Shown here: in pieces, positions 1-8,404 of the stretch
Numbering within the stretch: position 1 is the first letter of the stretch
Layout: each line of letters starts with the position of its first letter
NCBI GenBank assembly: GCA_029243025.1
Contig: JAQWSU010000030.1
Coordinates: forward strand, 1-64,000
Source of the DNA: Pirellulaceae bacterium
Lineage (GTDB): Bacteria > Planctomycetota > Planctomycetia > Pirellulales > Pirellulaceae
DNA length: 64,000 nucleotides
Reading direction: 5' to 3'
The notes under the pieces: generated by a model
The model's database searches: none
What the model was told of the DNA's origin: nothing
What the model saw: the letters and a program-made list of their open reading frames with translations, nothing else
Translations under genes and position numbers: made by a program

Positions 1-291
1 TCGTATGTTTCGGAAGATCTGATAACAGGCGAGAATCTTGACAACAGGGGCCTCAGCAGGCTGTCTCGAAGTATGGAAAAGCATGGTTTGCTTGTTCTTG
101 GATTCGACCCTGACACGATAGAAGATTACCTCGCGAAGTTCGGGCTGGTGACGCTTGATCATCGACGTCCGCAAGAGTTTAAGCAGCGGTATGTCATTCA
201 GCAGGCACTCGGTCGTGACGTGATCGAAGTTGAACGCTTCGTCCTGGCCCAGGTCAACGAATGTACTGCTGCCGATCTGGTAGCTTCTTGA
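1..291 (+). CDS. C-terminal part of an unrecognised protein (5' end outside window)
   Basis: The reading frame is open from the first base of the window, so this is the last 96 codons of a gene that begins upstream. An internal ATG at 73 is available but has no convincing ribosome binding site. The visible part is acidic and soluble, with no membrane segment, and ends in VNECTAADLVAS. I recognise no domain. The gene is followed by a spacer holding a terminator that belongs to the opposite strand, so the two neighbours converge. Confidence 0.5.
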   Translation, partial: SYVSEDLITGENLDNRGLSRLSRSMEKHGLLVLGFDPDTIEDYLAKFGLVTLDHRRPQEFKQRYVIQQALGRDVIEVERFVLAQVNECTAADLVAS

Positions 292-348
292 ACTTTGATT
301 CAATCATACCAGGGTCGCCTTTGTTCACAGAATCGGCTCAACTGTGAT

Positions 349-387
349 AAAAAAACGCCACACGGACCCGATGTGAATCCGTGTGGC
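349..387 (-). terminator. Rho-independent terminator of the minus-strand oxidoreductase
   Basis: A perfect 10-bp inverted repeat (GCCACACGGA at 357-366, TCCGTGTGGC at 378-387) has an 11-base loop. Read on the minus strand it is followed by seven T residues (349-355). It sits 40 bases past the stop of the Gfo/Idh/MocA gene. The plus-strand side lacks a T tract, so it is assigned to the minus strand. Confidence 0.85.
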
Positions 388-426
388 CGCAAAATTGCGT
401 GGGGGGCCGATCAATGGAGCATCCGG

Positions 427-1881
427 TTAGACATCACTCGCATCCGGGACTTCGAATCCAGCGTTGTTGGGATCTTTCAGTAACGCATTCGCTGCATCCG
501 CATGATCTCCCGTGTGTTGCTCGGTGGCTGGATCGAAGGTAAGCCAAGGACCGACGACGTATTCGTTTCCATCCTCCGGAATGCCAACTCCGTCTCGCAT
601 CACTTCGTGCAATCGCCCGAAATGATCGTGAGCTTCGGCATTGTCGCCGAATCGACCTGCCTTTGCGTTGAACGGTACGGATTCGCCCAACCGATAGGAA
701 TTGTTCATCAGATGGCCAAGCACGCAACCATAATGGGCATCCTTGGCATTACCGTTGGCCATTTGAGGGTCGCCTGCACGGCAGGCTGCGATGAAGCTGC
801 CCCAATTTCCACCCGGAGTTACTTTGCCTTTCGGCACGGAAATAGCTTGACCTTCACTACTGCCTTTCGGGTAGTACTTGCCACGAATAATTTTCCCGCC
901 ATCTTCAAAGTAGTACTCGTTTTCAACTTGTCGTTGATAACCGTCATAGTTCACATTGCGCACGTTGAAGAACGCATATTGTCCATTGGGATATTCGGCC
1001 AAGCCAAACATCGTGTTCGGAGTTTCGCCTTGGTCGTTCCACTTGAACCGTCCACCAATTGCCATGGCCCGAACGGGATGAGTTAAGTCATCATCGAGAG
1101 CCCAGCGGGCGACGTCCAATTGATGGGTGCCCTGATTGTTGAGGTCTCCGTTTCCAGTCTTCCAGAACCAATGCCAATCGTAATGGACAAAGTTGTCATG
1201 GTATTGATCGATGACGGCTGGACCTTTCCAAAGGTTCCAGTCGAGGTTGCTAGGAGGCGTTCCGGCTTGGTCGATTCCGATGCCGCCGCGAGGTTTGCAG
1301 CAGTAGCCGTAGGAGACCTTAAGCTTGCCGAACTGACCATCCTTGATCGCTTCGTGTAAGCCGGCGATTCCGGCATCACTACGCCGTTGTGTTCCGTGCT
1401 GTACAACCACGCCGTATTTCTCTTGTGCGGCAACTGCGACGCCCCCTTCGGTAACGTCGTGACTCATTGGCTTTTCGACGTAGACGTGCTTGCCATGCTG
1501 GGCGCCCCAAATGGTCATTAGCGAATGCCAGTGATTTGGCGTTGCAATCGAGATTGCATCAATGGTCTTGTCTTCCAGGGCTCGACGAACATCCGTCGCA
1601 CCTTGGCATTTCGCTTGACCTTCGTTACGTGCGTGGATCTTGGCGAGCGTGTTGTTCAAGACATTCCGGTCTGGATCGACGACGTACGCAATTTCGACAT
1701 TGTTCTGGCCGGACCAACCACCGATGTGACTTTTGCCCCGTCCGTTCAGCCCGATGACAGCAATGCGTAAACGGTCGTTTGCACCATTGATATTGCCGGA
1801 AGCACGTGTCCCTGTGATGAGCAAGGATGCGCCGACAGCTGAACTCGTCTTGAGAAAGCGGCGACGGGTAGGTTTTGACAT
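427..1881 (-). CDS. Tat-exported Gfo/Idh/MocA-family oxidoreductase
   Basis: The product is a 484-residue NAD(P)-dependent oxidoreductase of the Gfo/Idh/MocA family, a group that oxidises or isomerises sugars and related polyols. The N-terminus carries a twin-arginine signal (TRRRFLKTSSA then a hydrophobic stretch), so it is probably exported folded. A Rossmann motif (IAVIGLNGRG) starts near residue 40 and the family EKP motif (VEKPMSH) follows near residue 140. The ATG at 1881 is preferred because a GAGGG lies about six bases upstream; a GTG two codons earlier overlaps that site. The 3' end is closed by a strong terminator. Substrate unknown; planctomycetes carry many paralogues. Confidence 0.9.
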   Translation of the reverse strand: MSKPTRRRFLKTSSAVGASLLITGTRASGNINGANDRLRIAVIGLNGRGKSHIGGWSGQNNVEIAYVVDPDRNVLNNTLAKIHARNEGQAKCQGATDVRRALEDKTIDAISIATPNHWHSLMTIWGAQHGKHVYVEKPMSHDVTEGGVAVAAQEKYGVVVQHGTQRRSDAGIAGLHEAIKDGQFGKLKVSYGYCCKPRGGIGIDQAGTPPSNLDWNLWKGPAVIDQYHDNFVHYDWHWFWKTGNGDLNNQGTHQLDVARWALDDDLTHPVRAMAIGGRFKWNDQGETPNTMFGLAEYPNGQYAFFNVRNVNYDGYQRQVENEYYFEDGGKIIRGKYYPKGSSEGQAISVPKGKVTPGGNWGSFIAACRAGDPQMANGNAKDAHYGCVLGHLMNNSYRLGESVPFNAKAGRFGDNAEAHDHFGRLHEVMRDGVGIPEDGNEYVVGPWLTFDPATEQHTGDHADAANALLKDPNNAGFEVPDASDV

Positions 1882-1900
1882 GATCACCCTCTTGACTAGG

Positions 1901-1930
1901 CTTGTGTGAAACGGGCTTGTGTGAAACGGG
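1901..1930. repeat. 15-bp tandem duplication
   Basis: CTTGTGTGAAACGGG occurs twice in immediate succession, about 20 bases upstream of the oxidoreductase start. It is one of several similar duplications in this window. Confidence 0.9.
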
Positions 1931-1997
1931 CAGGAACGGATCGACAGAAGTCGCCGTCCACCGTGATTCTAAACAATTTCGCTGCTCGTGCGATGTG

Positions 1998-2040
1998 AAA
2001 ATCAGGTCAAACTCCTGCTAAAATCAACGATTTGACCTGA
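1998..2040 (-). terminator. Terminator of the ATP-grasp/transglutaminase operon
   Basis: A perfect 10-bp inverted repeat (TCAGGTCAAA at 2002-2011, TTTGACCTGA at 2031-2040) has a 19-base loop. On the minus strand it is followed by TTTT. It lies about 20 bases past the stop of the transglutaminase gene. The T tract is short and the loop long, so confidence is moderate. Confidence 0.65.
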
Positions 2041-2061
2041 CCGTGTCCGAATGGGATCTTT

Positions 2062-2970
2062 TTAAATCTGCTCGCTGGCCGCAGATTTGGCTTCTTCGTC
2101 GCTGGGAGTCATATCAACACCCACACGTAGCTCATGATGGCCTCCCCCGACAAAGATGCCTTGGATAGGGGACACGTCATCGTAATCGCGCCCCCAAGCA
2201 ACGCAGATATGGGAGTCGCCTGACAACAAGTTGTTGGTTGGATCTAGATCGATCCAGCCACAGTCGCCGCAATAAACCGAGCACCAGGCGTGCGAAGCGT
2301 CGGCGCCAACCAGCCTGGATTGACCCGCCGGTGGCGTTGTCCGAACGTAGCCGCTCACATAGCGTGCTGGGAGGTCAAGTGATCGCAAGCAAGCGATGGC
2401 CAAATGGGCAAAGTCTTGACAAACGCCTCGACGTAATCGGAATGCTTCATCCACCGTCGTGTGAATCGTCGTGGCTTGCTGATCAAACGTGAAGTCGTTA
2501 TGAATGCGCTGATTGAGCTCTCGTATCGCTTCCAGAATGGGCCGATTGGCCGGAAAGCTTTGTTGTGCATAAGATCGGATTGGTTCACTGATTTGCACCC
2601 GAGCCGATGGCAGCAGCAAGGGGAAATGGCGTAAGCTGCTGAAACGGCGTGTCTCTCGTGCTTGAGCACGAATGACTTCCCAAGCCTCGGATTGCATCTC
2701 ATCAAAATTCGGTGATGGAGATACTTCGACATGACTTGTCGAAGTCACTTCGAAGGCTCGATAAGCGCCATGGATCGAAAAGTAATCGACGAGATTTCCG
2801 AAGTAGTCGGTTTGGCGAGTAATCAGCTTGGGAGGCGGATTGAGAACAAGCCGATAATCGTGGCAGCGCTGACGGTCGGTTTCTCGCGGAGCCAAATGGA
2901 GCCGATTGTGACAGACCGCTACCGTCTCGGAGTAACGATACGACGTCGTGTGGGTAACCGAATAGTTCAT
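2062..2970 (-). CDS. Transglutaminase-like cysteine protease superfamily protein
   Basis: A 302-residue protein with the bacterial transglutaminase-like N-terminal domain (about residues 1-130, starting YSVTHTTSYRY) and a C-terminal transglutaminase core. The catalytic triad is visible: Cys184 in RRGVCQDFAHL, His228 in DASHAWC and Asp243 in WIDLDPTNN. There is no signal peptide. The ATG at 2970 is chosen over a TTG one codon upstream. The stop of the upstream ATP-grasp/alpha-E gene is only nine bases away, so the two are probably co-transcribed and translationally coupled. In this known gene partnership the transglutaminase-fold enzyme is thought to cleave or transfer a peptide or amide bond made by the ATP-grasp partner; the actual substrate is not known. 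Confidence 0.9.
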   Translation of the reverse strand: MNYSVTHTTSYRYSETVAVCHNRLHLAPRETDRQRCHDYRLVLNPPPKLITRQTDYFGNLVDYFSIHGAYRAFEVTSTSHVEVSPSPNFDEMQSEAWEVIRAQARETRRFSSLRHFPLLLPSARVQISEPIRSYAQQSFPANRPILEAIRELNQRIHNDFTFDQQATTIHTTVDEAFRLRRGVCQDFAHLAIACLRSLDLPARYVSGYVRTTPPAGQSRLVGADASHAWCSVYCGDCGWIDLDPTNNLLSGDSHICVAWGRDYDDVSPIQGIFVGGGHHELRVGVDMTPSDEEAKSAASEQI

Positions 2971-2979
2971 CAACGTGAC

Positions 2980-5505
2980 TCAGAGGCGATGCTGTGTGGG
3001 GCCCGCATGGAAAAAATACTTGTGGGAAATCACGTTCGACAATTCTGGCAATGTGACTTCTGCGATCGTCAAGAGATTGATCAACGGATTGGACGCTTCA
3101 TACTTGAGTGGCTGTAAGCTCGACAAAAGATCCATGTTTCGTAAATGGTTGAGAATGCCATCCGCTAAACTCTGCTCCGTGCGGTGAGTATCTTCCTGGC
3201 CAATTGAAGGTAGATCGCTGACGTGTGTTGCGCAAAGAGCTAATTGATAGGCCAATGAGCGCGGATTGGATTCATCCTGGAGAAGTAAGTCGAGTACGGG
3301 GCCCCATTCGACACGTGTATGGTACCGTGAACGATAGGTCATCACTCCATCAAAGATCTCAAGCAGTGCTTCGAGTGCTTGATAATTTGGCTGCTGATCT
3401 TGTTCGACAACGGTCCGAATGATGGAACTAATTTGCATCGAACGCTCCAAGCGTCGTCCCAGATCCAAAAATCGCCAAGCGTGGGTGCGCGTCATGCTTT
3501 CAGAAACGTGTCCGCCGAAGGCTGCGAGTTGCAGCAACAGCGTTTCCAGTTGGTCGAGTACAGGCAGCAAGCTCTGGCTTTCTGAGTCTGGCCATGAGTC
3601 CACATTCATTTGACGAATAATCCGCCAGGTGTCGATCGACATCAAGTCGCGAACAGTGGAACTCAAGAAGACCAGTTCTGAAACGGTTGACCGCATCGTG
3701 CCGGGTTGCTGGTCGTCAAACACGGCAGCTGGCAGGGCATTTTCGATGGCCGGTAGTTGATCTTTGATCGCGTCGACAACGAAGCCCGGTTCGATTTGTC
3801 CTCGTTCCGCAAGAATACGCAATAAGACGGGCAGCTCCGGAAGTTCATCCGTGTCCTCTTCCCGAGTCAACCGCAAGGTGACTGCTCGTAATAATTTGCC
3901 AGAGATTTCTGCTCGAACCGCGTGTCGTCCCAACCAATAGAAATGCTCTGCCGCTCGGCTTGGCAAGTCCACGCCGCCACGCCGCAATTTCAAATCATCG
4001 CCCGCAGTCCGCAGCAAAGTGACCTGCGTCACCGGGCCGTCTGCCAACACCCAGGTGTCTTTGCTATGTTCTCCGGCAAGTAGCGATCGATCCAGTGGCG
4101 TGAGTGAGCTTGAAACGCGGCTAAGTGCTCCCGGCATGATCGTGTAGTCATCATCATCCGCTACCGCGAAGCTGCGGAGTGCGATGAACGATTGGTGGAA
4201 TTGGCTGTTCGCCCAAACAGGGACCGACGATCGCACCACTCGTTCTTGTGCCACGAATGCGGCAGGGTCTCGGAGAATCAGTTTCCGCAACCTGTCAGGG
4301 TCCATCTCTGACAGTCGTCGGGCTTGGGTTTGTGCCAGACCGCGACGACGGTAGGCAGGTTTGACGCTCAGTTGATCGAGTTGATCCAGGACATGTTTAA
4401 GAGAATTCGGATCACCACACCAGAAGGTTTCCACGCCCGGCATTGCCAGGGGTTCACCCAATAATGCAAGGCAAATTTGCGGTAGAAACGCCATGAAGAT
4501 CGGCGACTCGACCAAACCAGATCCAAGTGAATTGGCAATCGCAACCTGACCGCTGTGCCAGGATTGCACGAGGCCTGCCACGCCAAATGAGGCCGTTGTG
4601 GATAATTCCAGAGGATCGCATTCTTCACTGTTTGGGCGTCGGATCAGAACGTCGACGGGTGACAGACCTCCGAGTGTTTTCAAGTGGAGGCGTTGATCGC
4701 GAATGGCCAAATCACCCGCTTCTGCTAAGGTATAGCCCAGGTAGCGTGCTAAAAATGCTTCCTCGAGATAGTTGTCGCTGCCAGCCGCTTGGCTTAGCAA
4801 AATCACACGCGCGTCGGCGCCTCGTTGACTCAGTCGCGTCATTTGACGCCGGACAGCGAGGAAAAATGGTGCTAAACGTTCCACTTGGCAAGCATGGATC
4901 ACGTCCGGCAAAATGCGGGAAGAAGCGATGCGGTTTTGCAAGGCAAAGCCAGCGCCGGATGGCGCCTCACAGCGATCTGCAACCACCCACCAGATTCCAT
5001 CCGGAGATCTTGCCAAGTCGGCGGCGTAAAAGTGCAGTAATCGTTCTTCTGCTGGTCTCGCCTCGCAATAAGGCAACTGGAATCCTGGATGTCGAAAAAC
5101 GACTTCGGGAGGTAAGATGTTCCCTGTTAATAATCGCTGGGGACCATACAAATCACGCAAAGTCAGATCGAGCAATCTGGCTCTTTGCTGGAGCGCCGAC
5201 GAAACGGTTTTCCATTCGTCATTAGCAATCATGAGTGGAAGCGCGTCGAGTGTCCAAGGGTGATCCCCGTGCGTGGGACGAGTGGCAGGTTCTGGGTGCG
5301 CTAAACTATTCTCTCGTAGCAGCCGTTGAGCTTGCGACCAGCGACGACCAAAGTCTTCGGCAGTCAGGCCTGCACTTGACTCGATAAATCGTTTCCAGTG
5401 GGGGCGGAGTCCACCCCTTGTGTCTATGATCTCATCGTACGATCCCGGCGCGCTGGTGTAGCCCGGGAATGGGGCTTGCTGGGTGAACTGTTTTAAGGCA
5501 GACAC
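2980..5505 (-). CDS. Circularly permuted ATP-grasp plus alpha-E domain fusion
   Basis: An 841-residue protein that joins a circularly permuted ATP-grasp domain (roughly residues 75-475, formerly DUF404/DUF407) to an alpha-helical alpha-E domain (roughly residues 515-835, formerly DUF403). In many bacteria these are two separate genes; here they are one polypeptide. ATP-grasp enzymes of this class are predicted amide or peptide ligases. The protein is soluble, with no signal. The start is a GTG at 5505, the only good candidate before the conserved region, with a weak ribosome binding site. The transglutaminase gene follows nine bases downstream. The biochemical product is unknown; a role in making a small peptide tag or modified peptide is inference from the gene pair. 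Confidence 0.85.
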   Translation of the reverse strand: MSALKQFTQQAPFPGYTSAPGSYDEIIDTRGGLRPHWKRFIESSAGLTAEDFGRRWSQAQRLLRENSLAHPEPATRPTHGDHPWTLDALPLMIANDEWKTVSSALQQRARLLDLTLRDLYGPQRLLTGNILPPEVVFRHPGFQLPYCEARPAEERLLHFYAADLARSPDGIWWVVADRCEAPSGAGFALQNRIASSRILPDVIHACQVERLAPFFLAVRRQMTRLSQRGADARVILLSQAAGSDNYLEEAFLARYLGYTLAEAGDLAIRDQRLHLKTLGGLSPVDVLIRRPNSEECDPLELSTTASFGVAGLVQSWHSGQVAIANSLGSGLVESPIFMAFLPQICLALLGEPLAMPGVETFWCGDPNSLKHVLDQLDQLSVKPAYRRRGLAQTQARRLSEMDPDRLRKLILRDPAAFVAQERVVRSSVPVWANSQFHQSFIALRSFAVADDDDYTIMPGALSRVSSSLTPLDRSLLAGEHSKDTWVLADGPVTQVTLLRTAGDDLKLRRGGVDLPSRAAEHFYWLGRHAVRAEISGKLLRAVTLRLTREEDTDELPELPVLLRILAERGQIEPGFVVDAIKDQLPAIENALPAAVFDDQQPGTMRSTVSELVFLSSTVRDLMSIDTWRIIRQMNVDSWPDSESQSLLPVLDQLETLLLQLAAFGGHVSESMTRTHAWRFLDLGRRLERSMQISSIIRTVVEQDQQPNYQALEALLEIFDGVMTYRSRYHTRVEWGPVLDLLLQDESNPRSLAYQLALCATHVSDLPSIGQEDTHRTEQSLADGILNHLRNMDLLSSLQPLKYEASNPLINLLTIAEVTLPELSNVISHKYFFHAGPTQHRL

Positions 5506-5976
5506 AATAACATCCGACCTGCGGAATGCATTAAATAGGGAGGACAGCTGGCTGGCAAGAAATTGCCAAGCGTTGTCATTATCGGCATGCCGCCTGCTCG
5601 AGGGTCAATCCGTCTTTTTTCCTCGTGAGCTCCTCTTGACGGAACGACTAGGGGGCCACCGTGTTGCGTCCCATCCAAGTTTGGTGATTAATGCCGATTT
5701 CTCGGTGGAAATTAGGGGAAACGGCCACCCAACCGCAAGGGCTGATCTCCTCTTGCAATCGGCTGGTGGAAACAATCCAAACGGAGCGGTCGAGCCGATT
5801 GAAACGAGAATTTGGAAAGTGCAAAGTGAATCAAGGATTTGCCAAACAAGAAGTGATCTGCGAAATCGACCTGGTCGGCAAACTGATCGGAAGCTTTGTG
5901 TGCTGCGCGAATCTTATTTTGACATTAAGCTTCGATGAGGATGGATGGGGGCGACGGACGAGCAGCCCGATATGAG
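5506..5976. other. Spacer with no recognised gene
   Basis: This stretch of about 470 bases lies upstream of the ATP-grasp gene. Short open frames exist on both strands but none has a ribosome binding site, a domain or plausible residue composition. It presumably holds the promoter of the ATP-grasp operon and the 3' untranslated region of the upstream TIM-barrel gene. No strong hairpin was seen. Confidence 0.5.
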
Positions 5977-6936
5977 TTACTGGCGGTTGACTTGGCTGAC
6001 ACAACGTGACAGATAGCTTCGAGCTTGATTGATTTCCTCTGAAACCTCTTGCGTGGTTGGTAGAATTGGGATGCCGCGCGGGACCGGATGCATGAAAATC
6101 TCGGTCCAACCGTCGTATTGAATATCTCGAAGAGCTGCCACGATAGGTTGGAAGTCCAGTTTGCCGCGCCCCGGCATCTGCAGTAATTCGTCTGCTTTGG
6201 GTAGCTTTTTCATGCAGCCTTTTCCGTGTTGCCAAGCTTGGAAAAAGGCCAGATGCCTCTTGCCCAAATGCCGGATCAGCGAACCGATCAGATTTGGATC
6301 CTGAGGAAGATGGTACGGCGCCATCGCGAGACCAAGATGAGGTGATTTGGCGTAATCCGCAAAGTAACGGAGGGAGTCGGGTGAGCTGAGTAAGTTTCCG
6401 CTATGATTTTCGATGCCGATCACCACATCGTGCGCTTCTGCGATGGCAACATGCGGTTTCATGCTTTCGACAAACTTTGCGACACGTTTCTTTAAGCTGT
6501 CACCGGTTTGTTGCTGTGCACCGCATACGATCAACTTACCGTCAAAATCTCGGAGAAGCTCAATTTCACTCGCTAAACGATAGGGGCCTAAATCGTATCT
6601 TGTGAGCATGCCGAGTTTGAGATTGTGCTTCTGGAGCATTTGCTGGAACTTTAATCTGCCCATCGATTCCATTTGCTCTCGATGATCAGCATGGGGGCGG
6701 GGCCAAAGATCGATGTAATTTGCTCCGATTACTTTGGCTTGTTGGCTAACCACCGGTAGCGGCGTTGTGCCGTACATCGGCGATCCCAAGATATATTTCA
6801 ATGAGAATGGCTTAGTGGGAGCGATTGTTTCAGCTGCTTGTGATGCATGGGAAAGAGCAGTCAAGCAAGTTACCGTTGTGCCGATGGCCTGCTGGCCAAA
6901 TTGTCGCCGAGTTCGTTGGGCCGTTGTTGGGTTCAT
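5977..6936 (-). CDS. Sugar phosphate isomerase/epimerase-like TIM-barrel protein
   Basis: A 319-residue protein of the xylose-isomerase-like TIM barrel superfamily (AP endonuclease family 2 fold), which includes sugar epimerases and inosose dehydratases. It begins with a twin-arginine type signal (RTRRQFGQQAIG plus a hydrophobic run ending in ASQA), so export is likely. Barrel-type motifs include GANYIDLWPRPHADH near residue 70, VIGIENHSGN near 170 and a C-terminal YDGWTEIFMHP. The ATG at 6936 follows GGAAA about ten bases upstream. Such Tat-exported barrels are common beside Gfo/Idh/MocA oxidoreductases in planctomycetes, but no direct operon partner is adjacent here. Substrate unknown. Confidence 0.85.
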   Translation of the reverse strand: MNPTTAQRTRRQFGQQAIGTTVTCLTALSHASQAAETIAPTKPFSLKYILGSPMYGTTPLPVVSQQAKVIGANYIDLWPRPHADHREQMESMGRLKFQQMLQKHNLKLGMLTRYDLGPYRLASEIELLRDFDGKLIVCGAQQQTGDSLKKRVAKFVESMKPHVAIAEAHDVVIGIENHSGNLLSSPDSLRYFADYAKSPHLGLAMAPYHLPQDPNLIGSLIRHLGKRHLAFFQAWQHGKGCMKKLPKADELLQMPGRGKLDFQPIVAALRDIQYDGWTEIFMHPVPRGIPILPTTQEVSEEINQARSYLSRCVSQVNRQ

Positions 6937-7109
6937 CGAGGATTTCCAGTTTTGCTCGTGATCAGACCTTGCCGAATGGCATTTTAGCTGCGGGCAGTGC
7001 GTCTAAAGCTGCGGTAAGGATTGCCTAGTCGTGTCCAGAAAGTCGGAACCTTATGCTCACGGTTCTTTGAGTAGCCATATTTGTAGACCTCATAGCCCTT
7101 GGTAAGCAA

Positions 7110-7848
7110 GTGAAATTTTTTTCTAGAAACAGGCGAAATAAGAAACGAATTGGATTACCTTTGGTCAAGAAATACAAAAGCAATTTACCCCTACAGATTT
7201 TGGATCGAAAAACAGCCGTTTCGAAAAAATATCGGTATAGCTACAGCCGGATCCCCAAAGCTGCAAATTCCACCGTGGTAGCGACGCTTTTCAAAGGTGA
7301 AACAGGCCGAGTTGCCTCCGATGCTGATTAAAGTCAAAGGAAGATATTTCAAATCCTTATCTGACTTGAATGAACAAGACATCGACTCTCTTGACGAGTT
7401 TTTTAAGTTTACGGTTGTCAGAAATCCAATCGCGCGCGTTAGATCTGCGTACCTCGATAAAATCGCCCGCTCTCCTGCTCGAAAAGCGAAATAAGTTCGA
7501 CGAAAACAGGGACTCTCAAAGAATGAGCCAGTTAGTTTTGACATGTTCTTAGACTACTTAGAATGTGGCGGAATAATTGAGAATGGACATTGGTCTTTGC
7601 AAAAAGACTTGCTGTTTTTCCCCGTTGAACAGTATGAAGTGATTTGTAAGGTGGAGAATTTACAGGCTGATCTAAGTTTAGTTTTTGCACGAATCTATGG
7701 GGAAGATCGTGAACTCATTAAAGCAGACAAGCATAAGACTAATCACAATGAGTTAATTTTATCTTCCGACCAAAAGAAACGAATACATAAGATTTATCAG
7801 GAAGATTTTGAGTTGTTTGGATATCCGCTTTCTGTAGGCGATGACTAA
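7110..7848 (+). pseudogene. Broken sulfotransferase-family gene
   Basis: Fragments in different frames together resemble a family-2 sulfotransferase, which transfers sulfate from PAPS to carbohydrates. The 5' fragment contains the PAPS-binding signature YSRIPKAANSTVVATL (frame of 7110). After a frameshift at about 7297-7331 the second fragment contains FTVVRNPIARVRSAYLDKI, the 3'-phosphate-binding motif. A TAA at 7492 then interrupts that frame, but the frame resumes as EPVSFDMFLDYL and a C-terminal part with ENGHWSLQKDLLFFP. At least two lesions are therefore needed to explain it. The region is visibly richer in A and T than its neighbours, which suggests acquisition by transfer. A sequencing error could explain one lesion, hardly both. 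Confidence 0.75.
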
Positions 7849-8116
7849 CCAAGGTCGAATTCAAGTTGGCCATCTGAGCAATCGGTTTAGCGGGAACACG
7901 GGTGTTTATCTAGTTGCGAGGAATGTTCCATTTTCATTGGAACCGTGTTTTACGCGGAGTCGACCTGCTCGTTGTACGCATCAAGTATCCAATAAGATCT
8001 CTCCCTAAGAAACTGGTTGCGCAATGTCTCTAATTGATTGCCAAGCCGTTGGCTCGCCCGGTTTTCCTGAGTGGAGGCCATGCGCTCAATGACGACTCAG
8101 CCCTGTCGTTTTCAAC

Positions 8117-8150
8117 GATCGTTGTGTGGAAATGATCGTTGTGTGAAAAA
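8117..8150. repeat. 17-bp imperfect tandem duplication
   Basis: GATCGTTGTGTGGAAAT is followed directly by GATCGTTGTGTGAAAAA. It abuts the 15-bp array that starts at 8151. Confidence 0.8.
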
Positions 8151-8245
8151 CAGTGTTTGATGTCTCAGTGTTTGATGTCTCAGTGTTTGATGTCTCAGTG
8201 TTTGATGTCTCAGTGTTTGATGTCTCAGTGTTTGATGTCTCAGTG
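8151..8245. repeat. 15-bp tandem repeat array, 6.3 copies
   Basis: CAGTGTTTGATGTCT is repeated six times without any mismatch (8151-8240) and then five bases of a seventh copy follow. There are no spacers, so it is a microsatellite-like array and not a CRISPR. The perfect identity suggests recent slippage. Confidence 0.95.
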
Positions 8246-8404
8246 CAATGGTCCTTTTGTTTAGCGAAACCCCTACGGGCGGCTCATTTCCTTGGCGATT
8301 AGTCGTATTCGATTCATGTTTCTACCGAGCGGATCGTTTACAATAACAATCATCTGGCCGAAGCGAGTTTGGCTGCTAACGATTGAATTTCAAGGATTGC
8401 TACA

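Larger units (their letters stand above)
7849..8404. other. Spacer with tandem repeats but no gene
   Basis: About 555 bases separate the sulfotransferase remnant from the next oxidoreductase. No credible coding frame was found. The 3' half contains a 17-bp imperfect duplication and a 15-bp repeat array, annotated separately. The promoter of the downstream gene must lie after 8245. Confidence 0.5.

Noticed and set aside
5483-5938. Open frame of about 150 codons antisense to and upstream of the ATP-grasp gene
   Set aside because: It overlaps the start of a real gene, has no ribosome binding site and no recognisable domain.
7492-7494. TAA inside the sulfotransferase remnant as a recoded codon
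   Set aside because: TAA is not used for selenocysteine or pyrrolysine, and a separate frameshift lies about 160 bases upstream, so decay is the simple explanation.
8151-8245. CRISPR array
   Set aside because: The copies are directly adjacent with no spacers, and no cas genes are nearby.
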